The notes under the pieces were generated by a model. That model did not search any database, had not been told where the DNA came from, and was given only the letters and a program-made list of their open reading frames with translations. A stretch of DNA of 64,000 bases from contig NZ_JACVMX010000003.1 in the NCBI RefSeq assembly GCF_014530035.1, positions 62,001 through 126,000 of the forward strand. The letters are read 5' to 3'. Positions 17,273 through 24,109 of this stretch are shown one piece after another. The translations under genes and the position numbers were made by a program. The stretch is from Leucobacter sp. cx-328. Lineage in GTDB: Bacteria > Actinomycetota > Actinomycetes > Actinomycetales > Microbacteriaceae. Each line of letters begins with the position of its first letter. The stretch's first letter is position 1.

Positions 17273-17623
17273 ATGTCCAACGATAACAACGCACCTCAGG
17301 TCTCCATCGATCCTGAGTTTCGCGAGCAGGCGGTCGAGGCGCTGAAGAACGTCTCTGACCCCGAGCTCGGCGTCAATATCGTCGACCTCGGCCTCATCTA
17401 CGATCTTGCGTACGATGAGGAACACGATGCACTCGTAATCAGCATGACGCTCACCAGCGCGGGTTGCCCGCTTACTGACGTCATCGAGAACGACATCGCC
17501 GAAGCGCTCGACGGCTTGGTAGCTGCATTCCGTATCAACTGGGTATGGATGCCGCCCTGGACGCCCGAGCGAATCACCGATGAAGGGCGCGACATGATGC
17601 GCGCCCTCGGGTTCGCAATCTAA
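17273..17623 (+). CDS. MIP18/DUF59 family metal-sulfur cluster assembly factor (SufT-like)
   Basis: A 116-residue protein of the DUF59 family. The domain core is VSDPELGVNIVDLGLIYDL near residue 27, TSAGCPLTDVIENDI with the conserved cysteine near 64, and the C-terminal WMPPWTPERITDEGRDMMRALG. SufT-type proteins help mature Fe-S proteins after SUF assembly. It begins nine bases after sufC and is the last short-spaced gene of the operon; a 203-base structured leader then precedes the ABC-F gene. Confidence 0.92.
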   Translation: MSNDNNAPQVSIDPEFREQAVEALKNVSDPELGVNIVDLGLIYDLAYDEEHDALVISMTLTSAGCPLTDVIENDIAEALDGLVAAFRINWVWMPPWTPERITDEGRDMMRALGFAI

Positions 17624-17633
17624 AACATCCTTC

Positions 17634-17727
17634 GGTTCGGGGATCGATTTCCCGCACTCTTGTGTCAGGCATGGCCTCTGGCCCGCCTGGCGCAAGCGCG
17701 CGAATTGGTGAAATCGATCCCCGAACC
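17634..17727 (+). promoter_or_regulatory. Large inverted repeat in the leader of the ABC-F gene
   Basis: Arms 17634-17650 (GGTTCGGGGATCGATTT) and 17711-17727 are a perfect 17-bp inverted repeat with a 60-nt loop. The loop holds a nested hairpin: CAGGC (17666-17670) with GCCTG (17685-17689) enclosing GGCC-TCT-GGCC. A third hairpin GACGCA-GATT-TGCGTC lies at 17741-17756. There is no T-run after the big stem, so it does not look like a plain terminator. The right arm lies inside the upstream ORF at 17671-17742. Confidence 0.75.
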
Positions 17728-17742
17728 ATTGGTGTTTCTTGA
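17671..17742 (+). CDS. Possible 23-residue leader peptide upstream of the ABC-F gene
   Basis: ATG at 17671 opens a 23-codon frame ending in TGA at 17740-17742. An in-frame GTG at 17662 is an alternative start. The start codon sits in a small hairpin and the last third of the ORF covers the right arm of the 17-bp inverted repeat. A ribosome translating or stalling here would therefore melt or hold the outer stem. The ribosome site is weak (CAGG four bases upstream). Translation is unproven; it is proposed because ABC-F and other ribosome-protection genes are often controlled by such leaders. Confidence 0.4.
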   Translation: MASGPPGASARIGEIDPRTIGVS

Positions 17743-17826
17743 CGCAGATTTGCGTCGCCTCTTTGGTCGCCATGCATCCGACGCGGATCGGCAGACCTAC
17801 ATCACTCAAGCTTTAAGGACCCCCTC

Positions 17827-19425
17827 ATGATCATTGTCGAGGATCTTGCGATCGACGTTGGCGCACGCCGTCTCATGGGGGGCGTTGATTTCCGCGTGAA
17901 CCCCGGTGACAAGATCGGCCTCGTCGGCCGTAACGGTGCCGGCAAGACCACGCTGACCCGCACGCTTTCCGGCGAGCTGCAGCCCGCTGAGGGCTCGGTC
18001 ACTATCTCGGGCGAACTCGGCTTCTTGCCTCAGGATCCGCGCACTGGCGACCCTGAGCAGATCGCGCGTCACCGCATTCTTGACGCCCGCGGCCTCGGTA
18101 CTCTGCAGAAGAACATCGACAAGGCAACGCTTGAAATGGCCTCCGATGATCCCGCGATTGCCGCGAAAGCGATGAAGCGCTTCGGTAACCTCACCGACCG
18201 GTTCCACGCACTCGGGGGCTATGCTGCCGAATCTGAGGCTGCGTCGATCTCGCACAACCTCGGCCTGCCCGACCGTGTGCTTGACCAGCCGCTGAAGACG
18301 CTGTCCGGTGGCCAGCGCCGTCGTATTGAGCTCGCGCGCATTCTGTTCTCGGATGCCGACACGATGATCCTCGATGAGCCGACCAACCACCTTGACGCTG
18401 ACTCGATCGTGTGGCTGCGCGAGTTCCTGAAGACCTACAAGGGCGGCGTGATCGTGATTAGTCACGATATCGACCTTGTCGGCGAGACCGTGAACCGCGT
18501 CTTCTACCTCGACGCAAACCGTCAGGTCATCGACGTCTACAACATGGGCTGGAAGCTGTATCAGCGTCAGCGCGCAGCAGATGAGGAGCGACGCCGCAAG
18601 GAGCGCTCAAACGTTGAGAAGAAGGCGTCTGCTCTCAAGGATCAGGCTGCTCGCTTCGGCGCGAAGGCATCGAAGGCCGCCGCAGCGCACCAGATGGTTG
18701 CGCGTGCCGAGAAGATGCTCTCCGGTCTTGACGAGGTCCGTCAGGCAGATCGCGTCGCAAAGCTGCGCTTCCCGGATCCAGCACCCTGCGGCAAGACCCC
18801 GATCATGGCAGAGGGCCTGTCGAAGTCCTTCGGCTCTCTCGAGATTTTCGCAGGTGTGGACCTCGCAATCGACCGTGGTTCGAAGGTTGTCATCCTCGGC
18901 CTCAACGGCGCCGGAAAGACCACCTTGCTCCGCTTGCTTGCGCAGGTCGACGAGCCAGATACCGGTGAGATTATCGCGGGCCACGGCCTCAAGGTTGGCT
19001 ATTACGCACAGGAGCACGAGACCCTCGACGTCAAGGCGAGCGTTTTGCAGAACATGATCTCTGTGTCGCAGCACCTCACCGAGACCGAAGCTCGCAAGGT
19101 ACTCGGGTCGTTCCTCTTCACGGGTGACGACGTACACAAGCCCGCCGGCGTGCTGTCGGGTGGCGAGAAGACACGTCTCGCGCTCGCGAAGCTCGTGGTT
19201 TCGAGTGCAAACGTGCTGCTCCTCGATGAGCCCACGAACAACCTCGACCCTGCGAGCCGTGAGGAAATCCTCGACGCACTCGCACACTTCACCGGCGCCG
19301 TCGTGCTCGTATCTCACGACCCCGGTGCGGTCGAGGCGCTCAACCCCGAACGCGTGCTTGTCATGCCAGAGGGCACCGAAGATCACTGGTCGAAGGAGTA
19401 CCTCGAGCTCATCGAGCTCGCGTAA
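17827..19425 (+). CDS. ABC-F family ATPase (Rv1473-like, ribosome-associated)
   Basis: A 532-residue soluble protein with two ABC ATPase domains and no membrane segments. First domain: Walker A GRNGAGKTT (~38), signature LSGGQRRRIELARILF, Walker B ILDEPTNHLDAD. The inter-domain linker (~240-310) is rich in Arg/Lys/Ala. Second domain: GLNGAGKTT, LSGGEKTRLALAKL, LLDEPTNNLD. The double ATPase plus linker and the HLDAD/NLDP motifs are ABC-F features. From memory of family sequences it resembles M. tuberculosis Rv1473, implicated in macrolide tolerance. It lies at the end of the suf cluster but behind its own structured leader. AAGGAC precedes the ATG by about seven bases. Confidence 0.92.
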   Translation: MIIVEDLAIDVGARRLMGGVDFRVNPGDKIGLVGRNGAGKTTLTRTLSGELQPAEGSVTISGELGFLPQDPRTGDPEQIARHRILDARGLGTLQKNIDKATLEMASDDPAIAAKAMKRFGNLTDRFHALGGYAAESEAASISHNLGLPDRVLDQPLKTLSGGQRRRIELARILFSDADTMILDEPTNHLDADSIVWLREFLKTYKGGVIVISHDIDLVGETVNRVFYLDANRQVIDVYNMGWKLYQRQRAADEERRRKERSNVEKKASALKDQAARFGAKASKAAAAHQMVARAEKMLSGLDEVRQADRVAKLRFPDPAPCGKTPIMAEGLSKSFGSLEIFAGVDLAIDRGSKVVILGLNGAGKTTLLRLLAQVDEPDTGEIIAGHGLKVGYYAQEHETLDVKASVLQNMISVSQHLTETEARKVLGSFLFTGDDVHKPAGVLSGGEKTRLALAKLVVSSANVLLLDEPTNNLDPASREEILDALAHFTGAVVLVSHDPGAVEALNPERVLVMPEGTEDHWSKEYLELIELA

Positions 19426-19432
19426 CCCGCGT

Positions 19433-19485
19433 ACACACAGAGGGCCGGGCAAGCACGAATACTGCTTGCCCGGCCCTCTGTGTGT
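19433..19485. terminator. Strong bidirectional terminator
   Basis: A perfect 23-bp inverted repeat (arms 19433-19455 and 19463-19485) with a 7-nt loop lies between the convergent ABC-F gene and the cutinase-like gene. Confidence 0.94.
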
Positions 19486-19490
19486 ATCGC

Positions 19491-20501
19491 TTAGGGGCGC
19501 GGATCGGTTCCCGCTGAGCCCTGGTCGTTCTCGGTCGCGGGGGAGTCACCCTGCTTGTCGCCGGAAGACTTGTCATCAGTGGACTTTTCGTCGGTTGACT
19601 TGTCGTTCTGAGTCTGTCCGCTCTTGGACTTTGCGTCTTTCTTCGGCTTCGGTTTTGCCGGGTCCAGACGCGACACGACGAATGCCGTGCCGTCCTGCTG
19701 CATACCGTTGTCGAAGTACTCGATGTGCGCGTCCTCAGTCGCGTCAAATGCGCTCTGGCAGACGAGGTCTTTGTCAACGCAGAAGTCACGGATACGGTTT
19801 TCGTATGCCGTCAACGCGCCCTCGCGACGCGGAAAGACTCCGTCGCGATTCATCTTGTATGTGCCGAAATCGTACTTTTCCGACGACTGGAACCTGGGGT
19901 TGCCGTACATAACGATCGAACGCACCTGAGCCGCGGCCTCATCAGGAACCTCGCCAGCGGTCACGCCAACCATGCGGTCTTCAGGAGCCGACAGTGCGTC
20001 GCCAATAACCAATGCACCTTGGGAATATCCGAGCAAGATATACGACTGCTCGTCGCCACAGGTTTCCGACTGCACGCGCAGGGTGTCCAGCAGCACGCGA
20101 ACCCCCTTTGATCCGCCTTCACGCACCTCGGTATCGGCGGGGTAGTCCAGATCAACCTGCGTGACCTCATCGGGACGCGCCTTAGAGATTTCACGCGCGA
20201 CGGGGGAGAGCAGTTGCCCCTTTGTTGGTTCGCCTGTACCGCGCACCGTCACTACAAGGTATGGCGTGCACTCGAGCGGCTCTACCATCGGCTCCGGGTG
20301 GAGTGCGAAGTCGTAGGTCTCATCGGTGACCGATGCCGAGTCGACCGACGGCTCCTCAATTGCCTCGGCAACCGCATCACGGGTTGCCGCCGGGTCAACC
20401 TGGGGCGAGGAACACGCTACGAGGAGCGGTATCGTGAGCGCGGCCAGTGTGGTCGCGCCGATCCGCGTATACCTTCGAATGATTGATTGCTGCTTCGTCA
20501 T
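19491..20501 (-). CDS. Cutinase-family secreted lipoprotein (putative esterase)
   Basis: A 336-residue protein with a lipoprotein signal peptide: Arg-rich start, hydrophobic stretch, and lipobox LLVAC with Cys30. The alpha/beta hydrolase core has GYSQGA with nucleophile Ser160, DKDLVC with Asp245 and His259, the catalytic triad order of cutinases and mycobacterial Culp proteins. Paired cysteines (78, 148, 241, 248) fit the family disulfides. The last ~55 residues are a Lys/Asp/Ser-rich low-complexity tail, probably disordered. Acting outside the membrane on lipid or polyester esters is the family expectation. It lies downstream of the SURF1 gene on the same strand. Confidence 0.88.
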   Translation of the reverse strand: MTKQQSIIRRYTRIGATTLAALTIPLLVACSSPQVDPAATRDAVAEAIEEPSVDSASVTDETYDFALHPEPMVEPLECTPYLVVTVRGTGEPTKGQLLSPVAREISKARPDEVTQVDLDYPADTEVREGGSKGVRVLLDTLRVQSETCGDEQSYILLGYSQGALVIGDALSAPEDRMVGVTAGEVPDEAAAQVRSIVMYGNPRFQSSEKYDFGTYKMNRDGVFPRREGALTAYENRIRDFCVDKDLVCQSAFDATEDAHIEYFDNGMQQDGTAFVVSRLDPAKPKPKKDAKSKSGQTQNDKSTDEKSTDDKSSGDKQGDSPATENDQGSAGTDPRP

Positions 20502-20543
20502 GCCGTATTGCTTTCGTAACGGAACGTCAGGTGATCTGTGATG

Positions 20544-21455
20544 CTACGCGCCAAGCAGCGCGTCTTCTTCATCAGCGTCGGTGACCTTTTTGCTGCGCTT
20601 TGCTGCGCGAACAGCGTCTGCCTTCCGCACTTTTTCGGAACCGGTGTTCATTCCACGGTATTCCTGACGTGCTGCGTATGTGACACCAATGCCCGCGATG
20701 ACAATAAAGACATACCATTGCAGTGCATACGAGAGGTGGGGTCCTTCATCGCGCTCAGGGCGAGCTGGCAGTGTGCCATGTTCAGTAGCGATCTCCTCGC
20801 CATCGAGCGACGCTTCCTTGACGAGCATGCCGTAGGTTTCGAGGTATGCGTTCGCCTGTGTGCCCGTTACGCGCGCAATCTCAGACGACTGAATACTCGC
20901 CACTGTCATGCCATCGGAAGTGCGGCCTGGGATCTCAGGTTCACTCGCGCGCAGTCGCGCCGTGAGTTCGATCTGTCCAGCTGGAACGCTGGGGAGCGAT
21001 GCTATCGCCATCTCACGCGCAGCAGAGTCTTCCGACTCAGACTGTGCGCCGTCAACGTTTACCCAGCCCCGGTCCACAAAGAAGACCTTGCCATCATTCG
21101 TTTTGAACGGCACGATCATGTCTGAGCCAACGCTGCCGGGGCCCGGACGGTTGCGCGCGAGGATGATCGTGTCAAGGTACTCGCCAGTAACGGTAACCTG
21201 CTGCCACTTCTGTTTATCCTCATTGAACACCGACCGGTCGGGCACTTCCTCAGCGAGCGGAACAGGATCCGAATCATAATTGAGATCAATGCGATCGATC
21301 TCCGCGCGCGCTTCAGCGCGACGTTCAAACTGCCAGTTGCCCAGGTAGACGCAGGCGATCGCAAAGATCACGAGCAGGGCAAAATACCCCAGCCAGCGCG
21401 GGGAATAAAGAAACTTCCAGCCTGGAAGCTCGGTGTCACTCTTGGACAACGTCAC
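20544..21455 (-). CDS. SURF1-family cytochrome oxidase assembly protein
   Basis: A 303-residue membrane protein with one transmembrane helix at each end of a periplasmic-side domain: about residues 21-42 (LGYFALLVIFAIACVYLGNWQ) and 240-258. Family landmarks are LGNWQFERR, ILARNRPGPGS, VDRGWVN and LSYALQWYVF near the second helix. SURF1 helps insert heme A into subunit I of the oxidase, consistent with ctaA, ctaB and ctaD in the window. The C-terminal 45 residues are a charged extension. It overlaps the small gene upstream by four bases. Confidence 0.92.
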   Translation of the reverse strand: MTLSKSDTELPGWKFLYSPRWLGYFALLVIFAIACVYLGNWQFERRAEARAEIDRIDLNYDSDPVPLAEEVPDRSVFNEDKQKWQQVTVTGEYLDTIILARNRPGPGSVGSDMIVPFKTNDGKVFFVDRGWVNVDGAQSESEDSAAREMAIASLPSVPAGQIELTARLRASEPEIPGRTSDGMTVASIQSSEIARVTGTQANAYLETYGMLVKEASLDGEEIATEHGTLPARPERDEGPHLSYALQWYVFIVIAGIGVTYAARQEYRGMNTGSEKVRKADAVRAAKRSKKVTDADEEDALLGA

Positions 21456-21718
21456 GATAACTGTTCGCTTTCCGGGGTTGGTGCTGGCAGATCCACCACT
21501 GAAAACACTTCGAGTGGGAAACTGCGCGCTTCGAGAAACTCGCGGAGCACTGCAAGGTGCGGCTCACACGCAAGCCAAGTCTTACGTCGATCGGGGGTGT
21601 GGATCTTTGGGTTACGCCATTGAATCGCCCACTGTGCTGTGTCGGAGCAGCGGGCGCGTGAACAACGAAAACGCTCATCAAGCTCGCCCCCGAGGCCAAT
21701 CTGCGGAACCGTGATCAT
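21452..21718 (-). CDS. Small conserved Cys/His protein, function unknown
   Basis: An 88-residue protein with Cys19, Cys24, Cys51 and His54 spaced like a zinc-binding knuckle (CSRARC and ACEPH), and a central WRNPKIHTPDRRKTW segment. From memory, similar small proteins occur beside SURF1 in actinobacteria without known function. It overlaps both neighbours by four bases (ATGA junctions with DUF3099 and SURF1 genes), which is strong evidence that it is a real co-translated gene. Zinc binding is inference. Confidence 0.75.
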   Translation of the reverse strand: MITVPQIGLGGELDERFRCSRARCSDTAQWAIQWRNPKIHTPDRRKTWLACEPHLAVLREFLEARSFPLEVFSVVDLPAPTPESEQLS

Positions 21719-22092
21719 GCGTCGTCACCTTCACTGTCGCGTGAACCACTCCGTCGTTGCGGGTCCACATCAACAACAATCACTGGCTGGGCCTGTGGGT
21801 GAGACTCACCAGCAAGCTCCTCCTCGGCGACGAGAGGCTCAAGCTGCAACGGTTCGGGGGCATCAACTTCTTCACCGCCACCGTGAGCCACGGCATTGCC
21901 AATCATTACCGCAAACCAGGGAAGAATAATCGCGCCCGCAGCGGACAGCAGAACCCACCAGCCTTGCACCCAGAAGAGGGAGAGTACGCAGGGGACACGA
22001 AGACCCATCGAGATGTAATACATCTTCTCGCGATGTGCGCGATCAGCTGCCGGGTTCACGCCAGCGGAGGTTACGCGATAGGTCTTGGACAT
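21715..22092 (-). CDS. DUF3099 family membrane protein
   Basis: A 125-residue protein. The motif KMYYISMGLRVPCVL near residue 23 and two adjacent hydrophobic helices (about 27-45 and 47-67) match DUF3099. The C-terminal half is acidic and Pro-rich and appears disordered. Function is unknown. It begins a three-gene overlapping set with the small Cys protein and SURF1, so a role near the respiratory membrane is possible but unproven. It is divergent from the FabG-like gene. Confidence 0.82.
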   Translation of the reverse strand: MSKTYRVTSAGVNPAADRAHREKMYYISMGLRVPCVLSLFWVQGWWVLLSAAGAIILPWFAVMIGNAVAHGGGEEVDAPEPLQLEPLVAEEELAGESHPQAQPVIVVDVDPQRRSGSRDSEGDDA

Positions 22093-22234
22093 CCTGCTCC
22101 CACGATCAATACCACCCCAGCCTACGCCTTTCGGCCTGAGGAAATGCCCGTGAATCGCCTGCGCGCGCCTGGCATCTCGCCTTCGCCAGGTAACTTAGGC
22201 TGTATTCATCTGTATGTCTTTCGAAAGGACTCTC

Positions 22235-22945
22235 ATGACGACTTCCCGTACCGTTCTCGTTACCGGTGGCAACCGCGGCATCGGCTACGCAATCGCTGAG
22301 CGCCTGCTTGCCGACGGTCACCGTGTTGCCGTGACGGCACGCTCGGGCGAGGGCCCTGCGGGCTCGCTCACTGTTCGCGCAGACATGACCGATGCCGAGT
22401 CCATCGATCGCGCGTTCACCGAGATCGAAGAAGCGTACGGCTCCGTTGAGGTTGTCGTCGCAAACGCGGGCATCACCAAGGACACGCTTCTGCTTCGCAT
22501 GAGCGAGGAAGATTTCACGAGCGTCATCGACACGAACCTCACCGGCACCTTCCGAGTCGTCAAGCGCGCGGCTAAGGGACTCCTGAAGGGGCGCTTCGGT
22601 CGTGTCATCATGATCTCCAGCGTCGTCGGCCTCTACGGTGGCCCTGGTCAGATCAACTACTCGTCATCGAAGGCTGCCCTCGTTGGCTTCGCTCGCTCAC
22701 TCACTCGCGAGCTCGGTGCACGTAACATCACCGCAAACGTGGTTGCCCCAGGCTTTATCGAGACCGACATGACCGCCGTGTTGCCCGAAGAAACGCAGAA
22801 GCAGTACCTCGGCACGATCCCCGCCAACCGTTTCGGTCAGGTGCAGGAAATCGCCGGTGCAGTTTCGTTCCTTGCTGGCGACGACGCCGCGTACATCTCA
22901 GGCGCTGTCATCCCGGTCGATGGCGGCCTCGGAATGGGCCACTAA
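22235..22945 (+). CDS. fabG: 3-oxoacyl-ACP reductase-like SDR (FabG family)
   Basis: A 236-residue short-chain dehydrogenase. The NADP-binding motif is TGGNRGIG near residue 10, then NAG in VVVANAGI, and the catalytic Ser in ISSVVG with YSSSK as the YxxxK motif. The C-terminal IPVDGGLGMGH is typical of FabG, and the sequence is close to mycobacterial FabG1/MabA types. The ATG at 22235 is preferred to 22214 because GAAAGGA lies seven bases before it. The substrate, fatty-acid synthesis or another 3-oxoacyl thioester, cannot be fixed from sequence. Confidence 0.9.
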   Translation: MTTSRTVLVTGGNRGIGYAIAERLLADGHRVAVTARSGEGPAGSLTVRADMTDAESIDRAFTEIEEAYGSVEVVVANAGITKDTLLLRMSEEDFTSVIDTNLTGTFRVVKRAAKGLLKGRFGRVIMISSVVGLYGGPGQINYSSSKAALVGFARSLTRELGARNITANVVAPGFIETDMTAVLPEETQKQYLGTIPANRFGQVQEIAGAVSFLAGDDAAYISGAVIPVDGGLGMGH

Positions 22946-22963
22946 TTGCCTGCCGCAACAGCA

Positions 22964-23005
22964 TAAATACAGCCCGGAGTGCATTACGCATCCGGGCTGT
23001 ATTTA
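22964..23005. terminator. Bidirectional terminator between fabG and CPBP gene
   Basis: Perfect 15-bp arms (22964-22978 and 22991-23005; TAAATACAGCCCGGA and complement) with a 12-nt loop between convergent genes. Confidence 0.93.
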
Positions 23006-23018
23006 CATACACACTTAA

Positions 23019-24020
23019 TTACAGCACCTCTCCAAGCGTGGGTGTAACTACATCTGACCCGTCATTCTGCCGCTTTTCAGCCAGTACCGGCTGCTTCTTG
23101 AACTGTCCGCACGCAAACAGGATCACACTGGTCACCGCAAGCACGATCCACCCGGCCACGCCGAGCGGACTCACAAGTGCAGCGTCTGGCTGTGCGCCGG
23201 CCGCACCAAGGAGCATGAAGAGTCCAGCCGCTGCGTTCAATGATCCGTGCGCAATGACTGCGGGCCAGAGTGAAGCACTCCGCAGCCGAAGCCAGCCAAA
23301 GAACACACCCCAGGCAGCGCACCCGACAACCATGAGGAGTAAGCCAACAACGTCGGTGCGATCAAAGTTGTAGCCCAACAGAATCACTGGCGCATGCCAC
23401 AGTCCCCAAATAACGCTCGAGATCAACAGCGAGGCCCAGGTGCCCAGCGGACGCAGTGCGGGGAGGAGCCAGCCGCGCCAACCAACCTCCTCGCCGAAGG
23501 CGAAGAGACAGTTAAACAGTGCGCCGATCGGAATCGAAGCGATCTGCGCAATGACGAGTAGCGACATTGGTGGCAGCCCGAGGCTTGACGCGTCCATTCC
23601 CATTGGCGCGAGCTGCTCATTGAGCAGCTCAGTGAAGCCAGAGAAGCTCACGAGATCTAACTCCAGCCACCCGAGCAACGTTGCTACCCAGACAGAAAAC
23701 GACACCAGGAGTATTGGAGCGAACATTCCCAATACGATGAACCAAACAACCCTGCCCGCGGGGCGTAGCGGCCAGATGCCCAGCAGACGAGGCCGTTGCT
23801 CTTGCGGACACTTCAACAGGAAAACCACGACCGAGGTTGCGATAAGCGGCGTGAACATCATGCCACTTGCAATTGCTCCAAACAACGCCTGATAGCCGGG
23901 ACGCTCCGAATCCAGTAGCCATAGGGGGAGCGCCGCTACCCAAGCGAGTCCCATTGCAACAGTCGTGAACACAATGACAGCGCGCCAGGGAACTTGAGTG
24001 AACCTACCCGATCGAGACAC
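23019..24020 (-). CDS. CPBP/CAAX-type intramembrane metalloprotease
   Basis: A 333-residue membrane protein with about eight hydrophobic helices. The Abi/CPBP motifs are present in order: EEVGWRGW (motif 1, Glu-Glu and Arg), the WGLWHAP stretch (motif 2, His), and IAHGSLNA (motif 3, His and Asn), matching the metal site of Rce1-like proteases. The GTG at 24020 is chosen because GAAGGAG stands six bases upstream; a TTG at 24035 would include this ribosome site. Only about 23 bases separate this start from the qcrB terminator, so the promoter must overlap the hairpin or expression depends on read-through. Substrate unknown. Confidence 0.87.
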   Translation of the reverse strand: MSRSGRFTQVPWRAVIVFTTVAMGLAWVAALPLWLLDSERPGYQALFGAIASGMMFTPLIATSVVVFLLKCPQEQRPRLLGIWPLRPAGRVVWFIVLGMFAPILLVSFSVWVATLLGWLELDLVSFSGFTELLNEQLAPMGMDASSLGLPPMSLLVIAQIASIPIGALFNCLFAFGEEVGWRGWLLPALRPLGTWASLLISSVIWGLWHAPVILLGYNFDRTDVVGLLLMVVGCAAWGVFFGWLRLRSASLWPAVIAHGSLNAAAGLFMLLGAAGAQPDAALVSPLGVAGWIVLAVTSVILFACGQFKKQPVLAEKRQNDGSDVVTPTLGEVL

Positions 24021-24043
24021 AGGGCGCTCCTTCAACTAGCAAA

Positions 24044-24094
24044 AACAGAGGGAAGCCCTCCACTAGAAATCCTAGTGGAGGGCTTCCCTCTGTT
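24044..24094 (-). terminator. Very strong terminator of the ctaE-qcrCAB operon
   Basis: Perfect 23-bp arms (24044-24066 and 24072-24094) with a 5-nt loop, followed on the minus strand by a T-run (A-run at 24041-24045). Confidence 0.95.
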
Positions 24095-24109
24095 GACAAG
24101 CAGTTTGGC

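Noticed and set aside
17634-17727. Whether the large inverted repeat is a tRNA or an insertion-sequence end.
   Set aside because: It contains GGTTCGGGGATC, superficially like a T-arm, but no cloverleaf can be drawn, and there is no transposase or target duplication.
16469-17809. A 446-codon minus-strand frame opposite sufC and the SufT-like gene.
   Set aside because: The opposite strand carries well-conserved SufC and DUF59 proteins; this frame is open only because of GC-rich codon bias.
19560-19650. Lys/Asp/Ser-rich tail of the cutinase-like protein as a separate repeat element.
   Set aside because: It is in frame with the lipoprotein and is best read as a low-complexity C-terminus.
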